Shown here: positions 19,584-27,446 of the stretch, piece after piece
How positions within the stretch are numbered: the stretch's first letter is position 1
How the letters are laid out: each line of letters starts with the position of its first letter
NCBI GenBank assembly: GCA_017477505.1
Contig: JAFUVQ010000060.1
Location: 62,001 to 126,000 of the forward strand
Direction of reading: 5' to 3'
Length of the DNA stretch: 64,000 bases
Origin: Eubacterium sp.
GTDB taxonomy: Bacteria; Bacillota; Clostridia; Lachnospirales; Lachnospiraceae
Notes under the pieces: model-generated
Database searches by the model: none
Seen by the model: the letters and a program-made list of their open reading frames with translations, nothing else
Told to the model about the DNA's origin: nothing
Made by a program: the position numbers and the translations under genes

Positions 19584-21263
19584 TTATTCGTCACTGTCTC
19601 CGGCATTGTTGGTAACAGCAACCATATCTACCATGCACCACTTGCCATCATGATTAACAAAGAGATACTCACTGTCTGTTGAGTCTATGATGGTCTCTCC
19701 GGTTCTGGTCAGATGCATAGGCTTATCAAAGCTGATTCTGACTGAGAAGCAGTCATCTGTATAACGTCTGTACTGAGTTACATTTACATTTTCAAATGCA
19801 GGTGAATTAAGCGTATGAGGTGATGTAAATGTAATGTCGATTCCGCCTGCCCACTGCTTTGCAAGGCTGTCATAATATGAATCAGGAATAAGGAATGCAC
19901 GTACTGTATCCAGACCGTGGCTGCCGCCTGAAAGGTCAGCTGTATTGAAGAGACTCCATGTTTCAGCCGCATTGAGTGCAGTTTCCTTAAGATCGGAAGG
20001 AATCTCGCTTTCCTGTCCGAATACTACTTCGTAATTTGTTCCTTCGTGATTATAGCTTACTGATGAACCTGATGCATCTGCTATAGAAACTTCCGGTTCA
20101 TTTGCAAGGGACGGAATCTTGTATTCCACGAGTTTTGGGAAGCTTACGTATTCTTTTGCATTTTCGAAAAGCTTCTGATCGGATTCATTTCCTGTAAGGA
20201 ATTCATCGCTGACATCGATTCCGTTTACTTTGATACTGTAGCCTTCCGGAACCCATATTGTGTAATCCGTAAGATCCGGCAGGTTAAGAAGCTCAGCGCT
20301 CTTTACCTTCCAGTCCATTATAGTAAGGATTCCAAAAACAGTCCTTGAATTATAAGCACTGAGAGTAACTCTTGCAAGAGGATTGCCATCTGCAAGTATA
20401 TCGTAAATAGGCTCTTCAGTATTGTAACTCTTGGAGTTTTTCTCGTAAGTAAGTTCCTTGCCGTCAGCCTGAGCTATAAGAGCATTAAGCTTGATATTAG
20501 GATCTTCAAATGTATTTGCTTCCTCTGCCGCGAAGCCTTCCGGAAGCTTTTTCTTGGAAATGCTCTTCTGGAAATCCTTGATATAGTCTTCTATAGCATA
20601 ATTGGACTGTGACTTTTCAAAACGATGTATACAGATATCCGCATATACAAGGAATATTCCTGCAAGTATCAAAAGAAGAATCGTATATCCCGCAAGTATT
20701 CTGAGGAAGTAATTCGGCTTCTTTCTCTGTCTTCCGCCGCTTCTCACAGGTCTGTCAGCATCAGGTCTCTGTCTTCTCGGTCTGTCTGCCGGCGCTGTTC
20801 TTCTGACCTCGCCTTCAGGTCTCGGTCTCCTTGGTCTGGCAGCATCTGTTCTTATATTCAGTTCACTGTCAGCCCTTAGTGTTCTGCTGCCTTCAGGTCT
20901 TGGTCTTCTTGGTCTGTCACCATCAGGTCTTACTCTGTCTCCTTCAGGTCTAGGCCTTCTTGGTCTGTCGCCATCAGGTCTTACTCTATCGCCTTCAGGT
21001 CTAGGCCTTCTTGGTCTCTCACCGTCAGGTCTTACTCTTTCACCATCAGGTCTCGGTCTTCTTGGTCTCTCACCATCCGGCCTGACTCTGTCGCCTTCAG
21101 GTCTCGGTCTTCTTGGTCTCTCACCGTCAGGTCTTATTCTTTCACCATCAGGTCTCGGCCTTCTCGGTCTGTCACCTGTAGTTGTTCGAGGTGTTCTGTC
21201 GCCTTCAGGTCTTGGTCTCTTTCTTGGTCTTTCGTCTGATGTATTCATATTCTCTGTACCCAT
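19584..21263 (-). CDS. membrane protein with Arg/Pro-rich tandem-repeat cytoplasmic domain
   Basis: A 559-residue single-pass membrane protein of unknown function. Residues 1-180 are almost only Arg, Pro, Glu, Asp and Gly, with five tandem 17-residue units (residues 32-116; consensus RPRRPRPEGDRVRPDGE). A hydrophobic helix follows at about 187-208, then a 350-residue extracellular part with no motif I recognise. The repeat domain, being before the helix and very basic, should face the cytoplasm. The start is strong (AAAGGAGGT overlapping the stop of the gene upstream). It lies between a phosphodiester glycosidase and a GT2-GtrA gene, so a role in making or anchoring a surface polymer is likely but inferred. 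Confidence 0.8.
   Translation of the reverse strand: MGTENMNTSDERPRKRPRPEGDRTPRTTTGDRPRRPRPDGERIRPDGERPRRPRPEGDRVRPDGERPRRPRPDGERVRPDGERPRRPRPEGDRVRPDGDRPRRPRPEGDRVRPDGDRPRRPRPEGSRTLRADSELNIRTDAARPRRPRPEGEVRRTAPADRPRRQRPDADRPVRSGGRQRKKPNYFLRILAGYTILLLILAGIFLVYADICIHRFEKSQSNYAIEDYIKDFQKSISKKKLPEGFAAEEANTFEDPNIKLNALIAQADGKELTYEKNSKSYNTEEPIYDILADGNPLARVTLSAYNSRTVFGILTIMDWKVKSAELLNLPDLTDYTIWVPEGYSIKVNGIDVSDEFLTGNESDQKLFENAKEYVSFPKLVEYKIPSLANEPEVSIADASGSSVSYNHEGTNYEVVFGQESEIPSDLKETALNAAETWSLFNTADLSGGSHGLDTVRAFLIPDSYYDSLAKQWAGGIDITFTSPHTLNSPAFENVNVTQYRRYTDDCFSVRISFDKPMHLTRTGETIIDSTDSEYLFVNHDGKWCMVDMVAVTNNAGDSDE
20916..21170 (-). repeat. five in-frame 51-bp tandem repeats
   Basis: Five copies of a 51-base unit encode the 17-residue Arg/Pro/Asp-Gly repeat. 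Copies differ mostly by synonymous changes and Glu/Asp swaps. A degenerate half-unit flanks each side. It is coding, not a CRISPR array: there are no unique spacers. Confidence 0.9.
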
Positions 21264-21265
21264 CT

Positions 21266-22408
21266 TTAGTTACCTCCTTTCGGCTTTACTACAAAAGCGT
21301 CAGGAAGTCTCCAGGATGAATTCTTATAGTAAAATGTAACGGAAGACATCTCATATACTCCCTTGTAATACATACTTGATGAACTGCCGCCATCAAGGTT
21401 GGCTGCATTTACTGCGCCGTATTCCTGCATTATCGCGATAAGATCAGAAGCTGTAGCTCCCAAATGTCCTGATGTACCACGTCCGTCAGTTACAAGGAGG
21501 AGGATTGAACCATCCTTTCTCTGACCTATAGCTGTTCTCGGATTGGCACCACTACCCTGACCACCGAGCTGTCTTGGCTCACCGTTTATGATAAGAGGAA
21601 CGAAATGGTTATTTGAATCGGATGCTTCGTCCTGGAAGGCAACTGCATCACGGATACCCTTATCCTTGACGTATGTCTCAAAGTCCGCTCCGGACATACC
21701 TGTTATCTCATCAACGATGAGAATGTTATCATTATTAAGACCTATTACATAAAGTCCGGAAAGTCCGTAAGGATTGTTATAGGTTATCTCGCCACCCTGA
21801 ACAACGACGCCCATAGGTGAACCACCGGAATTGGCTGTTGATACATACAGACCACCGTTAACACCTGCAACTGCGCCCGAGTCCTCAACGAGCTCTCCCA
21901 GTTCCTTACCGTATTTACCCCAGGGATATGTACTTCCCACACTTACTGTAGAAGGATCCTTTATTATCATCATCTTAGCGAAGAAGGAACGTCCGGATAT
22001 CTCTTCGATACGGATTCCGTTTTCATCATATTCTTCTTCATCTTCAACATCAGCAACCGCATCTGTGGCTGTTGATGTTGTATCCATCTCGATAAGAGAT
22101 GTATCCTGATCAACATCCATAGTCTGCATGGAGTTTACTGAAACAATCTCCTCTATCTCTTCATCAGAGCATACCATATGAGCAACGAACTTCAGCTGTC
22201 CACTCTCCATAAGCGTTGTTATAAGCAGATTCCTTGCAGCTTCCGAGCTGTTCTTGATCTTGGTCAGTGTCAGGTAAAGAGTACCGATAAATACCAGAAG
22301 AGTCACCAGAACAAATACAAGAATTTTGCCTACAATCTTCAAAGCTATCATGCCTGTGCTGTCTTGCTGTTTCTTTCTTCTTCTATCCTGTTCGGAATAG
22401 TTAGCCAT
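21266..22408 (-). CDS. phosphodiester glycosidase (NAGPA/DUF2233 family), membrane-anchored
   Basis: A 380-residue protein. A basic N-terminus and one membrane helix (about residues 22-45) anchor an extracellular NAGPA-type domain (about 150-375). Family hallmarks are 'AVAGVNGGLYV', 'NPRTAIGQRKDGSILLLVTDGRG' and 'NAANLDGGSSSSMYY'; these contain the conserved Asn/Asp-Gly-Gly residues of the active site. Members cleave N-acetylglucosamine-1-phosphodiester bonds or process exopolysaccharide. It is the first gene of a three-gene operon with 19584 and 18512 and ends two bases before its neighbour. Confidence 0.9.
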   Translation of the reverse strand: MANYSEQDRRRKKQQDSTGMIALKIVGKILVFVLVTLLVFIGTLYLTLTKIKNSSEAARNLLITTLMESGQLKFVAHMVCSDEEIEEIVSVNSMQTMDVDQDTSLIEMDTTSTATDAVADVEDEEEYDENGIRIEEISGRSFFAKMMIIKDPSTVSVGSTYPWGKYGKELGELVEDSGAVAGVNGGLYVSTANSGGSPMGVVVQGGEITYNNPYGLSGLYVIGLNNDNILIVDEITGMSGADFETYVKDKGIRDAVAFQDEASDSNNHFVPLIINGEPRQLGGQGSGANPRTAIGQRKDGSILLLVTDGRGTSGHLGATASDLIAIMQEYGAVNAANLDGGSSSSMYYKGVYEMSSVTFYYKNSSWRLPDAFVVKPKGGN

Positions 22409-22538
22409 ATTCCCTCCTTATAATAAGCCTGTTGCTTGTTTAACGCCTGCAACTTGTGCCACTTTAACCACGATATTATACATCAAGATATTGTGGTTGT
22501 ACACCCAAATTATACAATTTATCAAAATTTAATAAAAC

Positions 22539-22567
22539 TTGGACAGTTTATCTCCCTGTGTTATACT
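22539..22567 (+). promoter_or_regulatory. promoter of the Rrf2-family regulator
   Basis: TTGGAC (22539-22544), 17-base spacer, TATACT (22562-22567), 57 bases upstream of the ATG. The -10 runs into ACTAGGTA (22565-22572). The same eight bases occur in the metY promoter operator (minus strand, 27317-27324), hinting at a shared regulator. The rest of 22409-22624 is A/T rich with no further feature. Confidence 0.6.
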
Positions 22568-22624
22568 AGGTAATACAAATAATTATGATATAATATATCA
22601 AATCAAAAGACCGGGAGGCAGGAT

Positions 22625-23026
22625 ATGATATCAACCAGAGGACGATACGCACTGCGCGTTATGATAGATTTGGCCGAACATGAAGAAGGAGCAAGAATCC
22701 CTCTCAAGGAAATTGCAGAAAGACAGGGTATCTCAAAAAAATACCTGGAGATCATCATGAAGGATATGGTTACCGCTGGCTTTGTAAAAAGTGCAAGCGG
22801 CAAAAACGGCGGATACAGTCTGTCCCGCCGTCCTGAAGAATATACGGTATTTGAAATCCTGGAAACCATGGAGGGAACCCTTTCCCCTGTCGCCTGCCTT
22901 GCCGACTGCAGCTACGAGTGTAACAGGAAAGAAAGCTGCAAGACACTTCCCATGTGGACGGATTTTGATAAGACCATCAGGGATTTCTTCGGCAGCAGGA
23001 CACTGGCGGATTTTACTTTATCATAG
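22625..23026 (+). CDS. Rrf2-family transcriptional regulator with Cys cluster
   Basis: A 133-residue winged-helix repressor. The N-terminus 'ISTRGRYALRVMIDLAEH', helix-turn-helix 'IPLKEIAERQGISKKYLEII' and wing 'GKNGGYSLSRRPEEYTV' are diagnostic. Four Cys at residues 91, 95, 99 and 105 lie where IscR-type members bind a [2Fe-2S] cluster, so it may sense Fe-S status, redox or cysteine. CymR-type regulators of sulfur metabolism belong to this family but often lack these Cys. The cysK and metY genes are 2-4 kb away, which makes them plausible targets. Ribosome binding site GGGAGG. Confidence 0.92.
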   Translation: MISTRGRYALRVMIDLAEHEEGARIPLKEIAERQGISKKYLEIIMKDMVTAGFVKSASGKNGGYSLSRRPEEYTVFEILETMEGTLSPVACLADCSYECNRKESCKTLPMWTDFDKTIRDFFGSRTLADFTLS

Positions 23027-23110
23027 AATTATCTCAACTTTACAAAAGCAATAATTACATTTAATATACTTGATATAGATCACGAAAGAAATAAAACGGA
23101 GGCTCTAAAA

Positions 23111-23815
23111 ATGGGTGAATCAATGAAAGATTACGAGGCTATGCTGGAAGAATCATACAGTCTGATGGGTGATGGAGTTCATGATACAGACACTCTCCTG
23201 GCATGGAGAAAAGCAAAAGAACTTCAGGAATCTCAGGAGAATATTAAGGTTACAGTGAGCGAGATTGTTAAGGGCGGCGTGGTCGCCGATTTTGAAGGCA
23301 TCAGGGCTTTTATCCCTATATCAAAGCTGTCCCTTGAAAGAATAGATGATTTAAATCCATTTTTCGAAAAAGAGCTCGAGGTAAGAGTTTTCGAAGCTGA
23401 TATGGACTCGGACAAACTGATTCTCTCCGCAAAAGAAATTCTGAAAGAAAGACAGGAAATCAGCAAAAAGAAAAAGCTTTCCGATATACAGATCGGCCAG
23501 GTATTCCACGGCACAGTAGCGACGATCAAGGATTACGGTGCATTTATAGACCTTGGTGACGGCTTATCCGGACTGGTTCATATCTCTCAGATATCACACC
23601 AGAGGATCAAGCATCCGAAGGTCGTACTCAGTGAAGGCCAGGAAGTTGATGTAAAGGTTATCGATATAAAAGACGGTAAGATATCACTTTCGATAAAGGC
23701 ACTACAGGATGATCCGGAGGATCAGTCTTTCGAGGATGAAGAGATTGTGATCCCCGAATCCGAAGAAATAGGTACATCTCTTGGCGATCTTCTTAAGGAC
23801 TTCAAATTTGACTAA
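23111..23815 (+). CDS. S1 RNA-binding domain protein
   Basis: A 234-residue protein with two S1 (OB-fold) domains, about residues 42-102 ('GVVADFEGIRAFIPISKLS') and 126-196 ('GTVATIKDYGAFIDLGDGLSGLVHISQIS'). The second is a near-consensus S1 repeat. The C-terminal 30 residues are acidic. It resembles the short RpsA-like S1 proteins of Firmicutes, which bind RNA and may assist translation. It is preceded by ACGGAGG and starts at ATG 23111. It may be co-transcribed with the DUF3737 gene 11 bases downstream. Confidence 0.9.
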   Translation: MGESMKDYEAMLEESYSLMGDGVHDTDTLLAWRKAKELQESQENIKVTVSEIVKGGVVADFEGIRAFIPISKLSLERIDDLNPFFEKELEVRVFEADMDSDKLILSAKEILKERQEISKKKKLSDIQIGQVFHGTVATIKDYGAFIDLGDGLSGLVHISQISHQRIKHPKVVLSEGQEVDVKVIDIKDGKISLSIKALQDDPEDQSFEDEEIVIPESEEIGTSLGDLLKDFKFD

Positions 23816-23826
23816 GGTATTTCTAA

Positions 23827-24666
23827 ATGGACAAGACTATCATTATCAATAAAACCTTTGATGAGGAGCGGGCACTTTACGGAAGCCGTGATGTGCTTAT
23901 AGAAGCATGCCGTTTTGACGGTCCCGCCGACGGGGAAAGCGCACTTAAGGAAAGCAGTCATATAACAGTTAAGGACAGCCTTTTCAATCTGCGATATCCT
24001 TTCTGGCATGATGACGACCTCATTATAGAAAACTGCGAACTTACTGATAAATGCAGGGCTGCCCTGTGGTACACAAAAAACGCTGTTATCTCCGATTCGA
24101 AGCTTCACGGCATTAAAGCACTACGGGAGTGCTCAGATATTAAAATTATAAACTGTGATATCGATTCTCCTGAATTCGGATGGTCGGTAAACGGCATTGA
24201 GATGCTGGATTCCACTGCACAGGCCGAGTATTTCATGATGCGTTCGGAGAAGCTTTCATTTGCAAATGTAAAAATGAAGGGTAAATATTCCTTCCAGTAC
24301 ATTTCCGATTCAGTTTTTGAGAACTGCCTTTTCGACACGAAGGACGCTTTCTGGCATGCAAAAAATGTAGTTATAAAGAACTGCACCGTCAAAGGCGAAT
24401 ATCTGGCCTGGTATTCAGAAAATATAACCTTTGAAAACTGTACCATATCAGGCACACAGCCTTTTTGTTACTGCAAAGGTCTGCGTCTTATCAATTGCAG
24501 CATGACAGACACAGACCTTGCATTTGAGAAATCAGAAGTTGATGCATATATTACAACTCCTGTGATCAGTATTAAAAATCCTCTTTCCGGAATCATCAGA
24601 GTTCCGGAGGTTTCAGAAATCATAATGGATGATGAAAACGCAAAAGGCGAGATTCTTATCCATTAA
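23827..24666 (+). CDS. DUF3737 family beta-helix protein
   Basis: A 279-residue protein with the regular short strands and Cys/Asn ladders of a right-handed parallel beta-helix: repeated patterns such as '[11 protein letters not shown]', '[10 protein letters not shown]', '[12 protein letters not shown]', '[11 protein letters not shown]' and '[11 protein letters not shown]'. This matches DUF3737. No signal peptide, so cytoplasmic. Function unknown; beta-helix proteins often bind or modify carbohydrate, but no catalytic residues can be named. The stop overlaps the stop of cysK on the other strand by four bases. Confidence 0.85.
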   Translation: MDKTIIINKTFDEERALYGSRDVLIEACRFDGPADGESALKESSHITVKDSLFNLRYPFWHDDDLIIENCELTDKCRAALWYTKNAVISDSKLHGIKALRECSDIKIINCDIDSPEFGWSVNGIEMLDSTAQAEYFMMRSEKLSFANVKMKGKYSFQYISDSVFENCLFDTKDAFWHAKNVVIKNCTVKGEYLAWYSENITFENCTISGTQPFCYCKGLRLINCSMTDTDLAFEKSEVDAYITTPVISIKNPLSGIIRVPEVSEIIMDDENAKGEILIH

Positions 24667-25607
24667 TCCTCACTTGTGAAAAGTGGTGTTGAATAGTATC
24701 TGTCACCACTGTCCGGAAGAAGTGCAACTATGGTCTTGCCCTTGTTCTCAGGTCTCTTTGCCAGTTCAATGGCACCATAGAGCGCTGCTCCGGAAGATAT
24801 ACCTACAGATATTCCTTCCTTTCTTGCAAGAAGCTTTGCAGTTTCAAATGCAGCTTCATTCGGTGCCTTGAATACTTCATCAAATACCTCTGTATTAAGT
24901 ACATCAGGCACAAATCCCGCACCTATACCATGAATCTTATGCGCGCCTGCGTGGCCATCCGAAAGTACCGGTGAATCTGCAGGTTCAAGTGCAACTACCC
25001 TGATATCCGGATTCTGTTCCTTAAGGTATTCACCTGTTCCCGTCACTGTTCCGCCGGTTCCCACACCTGCGATGAATATATCTACATTTCCATCCGTGTC
25101 CTTCCAGATTTCAGGACCGGTAGTAGCCTTATGTATAGCCGGATTGGCAGGATTAACGAACTGTCCCGGTATGAAGGCTCCCTCTATCTCCGAAGCCAGC
25201 TCTTCAGCCTTTGCGATCGCACCCTTCATACCCTTTGCGCCTTCTGTAAGAACTATCTCAGCGCCATATGCCTTGAGTATATTTCTACGCTCAACGCTCA
25301 TGGTTTCAGGCATAGTAAGGATAGCACGATAGCCCTTTGCAGCTGCGATGGCAGCAAGTCCGATACCCGTATTACCAGAAGTCGGCTCGATGATAACAGA
25401 ACCCTCTTTGATAAGACCTTTTGCTTCAGCATCCTCGATCATTGCCTTTGCAATACGATCCTTAACACTTCCGGCCGGATTGAAGTACTCAAGCTTTACA
25501 AGAATTGTTGCTTCAAGTCCCAGCTCTTTCTCGATATTAACCACTTCAACAAGTGGAGTATTACCTATAAGTCCCAGTGTGCCTTTATAAATATTAGCCA
25601 TATTCAT
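24663..25607 (-). CDS. cysK: cysteine synthase A (O-acetylserine sulfhydrylase)
   Basis: PLP enzyme making L-cysteine from O-acetylserine and sulfide. Its 314 residues include the PLP lysine in '[11 protein letters not shown]', the substrate loop '[12 protein letters not shown]', the phosphate cup '[12 protein letters not shown]' and '[11 protein letters not shown]'. Length and motifs are normal. It is downstream of metY (140-base gap holding a long palindrome), so the two may share a transcript and the leader control described at 27090-27337, or cysK may have its own promoter in the gap. The ATG at 25607 has AGAAGGGAATGA upstream; a second in-frame ATG is two codons later. Confidence 0.96.
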   Translation of the reverse strand: MNMANIYKGTLGLIGNTPLVEVVNIEKELGLEATILVKLEYFNPAGSVKDRIAKAMIEDAEAKGLIKEGSVIIEPTSGNTGIGLAAIAAAKGYRAILTMPETMSVERRNILKAYGAEIVLTEGAKGMKGAIAKAEELASEIEGAFIPGQFVNPANPAIHKATTGPEIWKDTDGNVDIFIAGVGTGGTVTGTGEYLKEQNPDIRVVALEPADSPVLSDGHAGAHKIHGIGAGFVPDVLNTEVFDEVFKAPNEAAFETAKLLARKEGISVGISSGAALYGAIELAKRPENKGKTIVALLPDSGDRYYSTPLFTSED

Positions 25608-25646
25608 TCCCTTCTTTCTTTTTTATTTTTATATTCAGTATTCAAT

Positions 25647-25731
25647 AACTGTTCCAGGATAAACATATAACTATAACTCTTACAGCTGCAAGCAGCTGAC
25701 AAGTCATAGTTATATGTATATCTGAACAGTT
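25647..25731. repeat. 85-bp near-perfect palindrome between metY and cysK
   Basis: The outer arms AACTGTTC (25647-25654) and GAACAGTT (25724-25731) are perfect. Inner arms ACATATAACTAT / ATAGTTATATGT and CAGCTGC / GCAGCTG continue the symmetry to the centre, with small mismatches. As RNA it would fold into one long hairpin on either strand. There is no U-tract after it in the metY direction, so it is not a classic terminator. It could be an mRNA-processing or stability element, an attenuator of cysK, or a MITE-like insertion. Confidence 0.75.
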
Positions 25732-25747
25732 AGGACTATTTTACATT

Positions 25748-27028
25748 TTATATCGCATTAAATGCATTTTCAAGGTCTTCTATGATATCCGCAATGTTTT
25801 CTGTACCGATTGAAAGTCTGATCGTGCTCTGGAAAATGCCCTGATCAGTGAGTTCTTCCTCTGAAAGCTGTGAATGTGTTGTTGATGCCGGATGGATAAC
25901 AAGGCTCTTCACATCCGCTACATTTGCAAGAAGTGAGAATATCTTAAGGTTATCGATAAACTTCCATGCCTCTTCTTTTCCACCCTTGATATCAAATGTG
26001 AATATGGAAGCTCCGCCATTCGGGAAGTACTTCTCATAAAGCGCATGATCCGGATGATCCGGAAGTGATGGATGGTTAACCTTTTCAACAAGCGGATGAT
26101 TGCTGAGGAATTCCACTACCTTCTTTGTGTTCTCAGCATGTCTCTCAAGTCTGAGGGAAAGTGTCTCAACTCCCTGAAGAAGGAGGAACGCATTAAATGG
26201 TGAAATTGTTGCTCCTGTATCACGGAGAAGTATTGCACGGATATATGTTACAAATGCTGCAGGTCCTACAACATCATAGAATGATACGCCATGGTAGCTT
26301 GGATTAGGAGCTGCTATGTTAGGATACTTTCCGCTTGCACTCCAGTCAAACTTTCCTGACTCAACTATGATTCCACCAAGTGTTGTTCCGTGTCCGCCGA
26401 TGAACTTTGTAGCAGAATGTACAACGATATCCGCACCATGCTCTATAGGTCTGATAAGATATGGTGTTCCGAATGTATTGTCGATTACAAGCGGAAGGCC
26501 ATGCTTATGTGCTATCTCAGAAATGGCATCGATATCCGGAATGTCACTGTTAGGATTTCCGAGAGTTTCAAGATAGATGGCTCTTGTATTCTCCTTGATC
26601 GCAGCTTCAACTTCCTCCAGGTTGTGTGCGTCTACAAATGTAGTTTCGATTCCATACTGTGGAAGTGTATGTGCCAGAAGGTTGTAACTTCCGCCATATA
26701 TAGTCTTCTGCGCTACAATGTGTCCGCCGTTAGCTGCGAGTGCTTCGATGGTATATGTGATAGCTGCTGCTCCCGATGCAAGTGCAAGTGCTGCCGAACC
26801 GCCTTCAAGAGCTGCTATTCTCTTCTCAAGAACATCCTGAGTTGAGTTTGTAAGTCTTCCGTAGATATTTCCTGCATCTGCAAGACCGAATCTGTCTGCC
26901 GCATGCTGGCTGTTATGGAATACATATGATGTTGTCTGGTAAATCGGCACTGCTCTTGAATCTGTTGCCGGGTCTGCCTGTTCCTGTCCTACGTGTAACT
27001 GTAATGTTTCAAATCTGTAATCGCTCAT
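25748..27028 (-). CDS. metY: O-acetylhomoserine aminocarboxypropyltransferase (sulfhydrylase)
   Basis: PLP enzyme that makes homocysteine from O-acetylhomoserine and sulfide, the direct-sulfurylation route to methionine. Its 426 residues carry the MetY-type N-terminus 'ETLQLHVGQEQADPATDSRAVP', 'YQTTSYVF', the PLP lysine in 'HSATKFIGGHGTTLGG' and 'SIGTENIADIIEDLE'. The length and long C-terminal domain favour MetY over cystathionine gamma-synthase. The ribosome binding site is AAGGAG nine bases from ATG 27028. Upstream lies a leader-peptide attenuator, so expression should respond to charged tRNA-Cys; a SAM riboswitch was looked for and not found. Confidence 0.94.
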   Translation of the reverse strand: MSDYRFETLQLHVGQEQADPATDSRAVPIYQTTSYVFHNSQHAADRFGLADAGNIYGRLTNSTQDVLEKRIAALEGGSAALALASGAAAITYTIEALAANGGHIVAQKTIYGGSYNLLAHTLPQYGIETTFVDAHNLEEVEAAIKENTRAIYLETLGNPNSDIPDIDAISEIAHKHGLPLVIDNTFGTPYLIRPIEHGADIVVHSATKFIGGHGTTLGGIIVESGKFDWSASGKYPNIAAPNPSYHGVSFYDVVGPAAFVTYIRAILLRDTGATISPFNAFLLLQGVETLSLRLERHAENTKKVVEFLSNHPLVEKVNHPSLPDHPDHALYEKYFPNGGASIFTFDIKGGKEEAWKFIDNLKIFSLLANVADVKSLVIHPASTTHSQLSEEELTDQGIFQSTIRLSIGTENIADIIEDLENAFNAI

Positions 27029-27089
27029 TTCTTTTTTCTCCTTTTTATTATCTGTTTTTTCTATATATCCTTAATAAATCCTATTATAC

Positions 27090-27119
27090 AAAAAAACGGG
27101 ACCTCATATGGGGCTCCCG
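27090..27119 (-). terminator. intrinsic terminator of the metY leader
   Basis: Minus strand: CGGGAGCC...GGTCCCG stem (one bulged G; 27097-27119) followed by seven T (27090-27096). It lies 62 bases upstream of the metY ATG, so it would stop transcription before the gene. Its 5' half is shared with the antiterminator pairing at 27114-27123. Confidence 0.85.
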
Positions 27120-27206
27120 GGCAAATGGCTTATGCATCAACATCGCATTGTTTCGAGGCGGTAAGGTACACAACCTGACGCCCCAGCCACAGGGTATGCC
27201 CGGGAG
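27114..27206 (-). promoter_or_regulatory. antiterminator pairing of the metY attenuator
   Basis: CTCCCGGGCA (minus strand, 27197-27206, inside leader codons 20-23) is perfectly complementary to TGCCCGGGAG (27114-27123), which contains the 5' side of the terminator stem. A smaller hairpin between the arms (GGGGCG...CGCCTC with inner AGGT/ACCT, about 27155-27184) would bring them together. A ribosome stalled on the Cys codons leaves the first arm free and favours antitermination. A ribosome that moves on covers it and favours the terminator. Confidence 0.75.
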
Positions 27207-27265
27207 ATCTGCATTCGACAGCAGCACATCAGATATGAAGTTGTAAATGATGTAGAATTTGTCAT
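27137..27265 (-). CDS. cysteine-rich leader peptide of metY (42 aa)
   Basis: Unannotated 42-codon ORF with ATG at 27265, AGGAGG at 27275-27280 (nine-base spacing) and a TGA stop at 27137-27139. Residues 14-16 are three consecutive Cys (TGC TGC TGT) followed by Arg; two more Cys are at 32 and 42. It starts about 27 bases after the predicted transcription start and ends 18 bases before the terminator stem. This layout is that of a translated attenuator leader such as trpL or hisL, with cysteine as the sensed amino acid. It is probably cis-acting only, with no function for the peptide itself. A longer reading frame on the same strand (27084-27311) is in another phase and lacks a ribosome binding site. 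Confidence 0.8.
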   Translation of the reverse strand: MTNSTSFTTSYLMCCCRMQISRAYPVAGASGCVPYRLETMRC

Positions 27266-27298
27266 AACCTTTTTCCTCCTCTTCATTATCATGTGTGC

Positions 27299-27327
27299 AT
27301 ATTATCACCAATAACCTACCTAGTCAA
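27299..27327 (-). promoter_or_regulatory. promoter of the metY leader
   Basis: Minus strand TTGACT (27322-27327), 17-base spacer, TAATAT (27299-27304). The predicted start near 27292 gives a short 5' end before the leader ribosome binding site. Confidence 0.8.
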
Positions 27328-27337
27328 TAGGTTATTG
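27309..27337 (-). promoter_or_regulatory. inverted-repeat operator over the metY -35 region
   Basis: Perfect 10-bp arms CAATAACCTA and TAGGTTATTG separated by nine bases. They cover the -35 hexamer and most of the spacer, so a bound protein would block RNA polymerase. The site is a likely repressor operator; the nearby Rrf2 regulator (22625) is a candidate because its own promoter contains the shared ACTAGGTA. Confidence 0.65.
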
Positions 27338-27353
27338 CCTTATAGCCCATACA

Positions 27354-27397
27354 TAAAAATTATCGCTCGCTATAGAGATTATCTATAACGAGCGATA
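27354..27397 (-). terminator. terminator of feoAB
   Basis: Stem TATCGCTCG / CGAGCGATA (27361-27397) with an inner TATAGA/TCTATA helix. On the minus strand it is followed by ATTTTTATG. It lies 50 bases after the feoAB stop and directly before the metY promoter region. Confidence 0.75.
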
Positions 27398-27446
27398 CAT
27401 ACAAATAATCTGAGAAAATATATGTTTTTTCTTTATTTCCCCGCAT

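Noticed and set aside
20916-21170. CRISPR-like array
   Set aside because: The repeats are in frame, contiguous and without spacers; they encode a low-complexity protein domain.
25655-25730. possible leader peptide of cysK starting at an ATG inside the palindrome
   Set aside because: A short frame with two Cys exists but has no ribosome binding site; the Cys codons are not clustered.
27084-27311. 75-codon ORF on the minus strand across the metY leader
   Set aside because: It has no ribosome binding site, begins upstream of the predicted transcription start and reads through the antiterminator and terminator arms in the wrong phase. The 42-codon ORF with AGGAGG explains the region better.
27029-27320. 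SAM (S-box) or T-box riboswitch upstream of metY
   Set aside because: The expected S-box core (AGAGAGGTGGAGGGACTGG-like) and the T-box sequence (TGGNACC) are not present. The Cys-codon leader accounts for the terminator.
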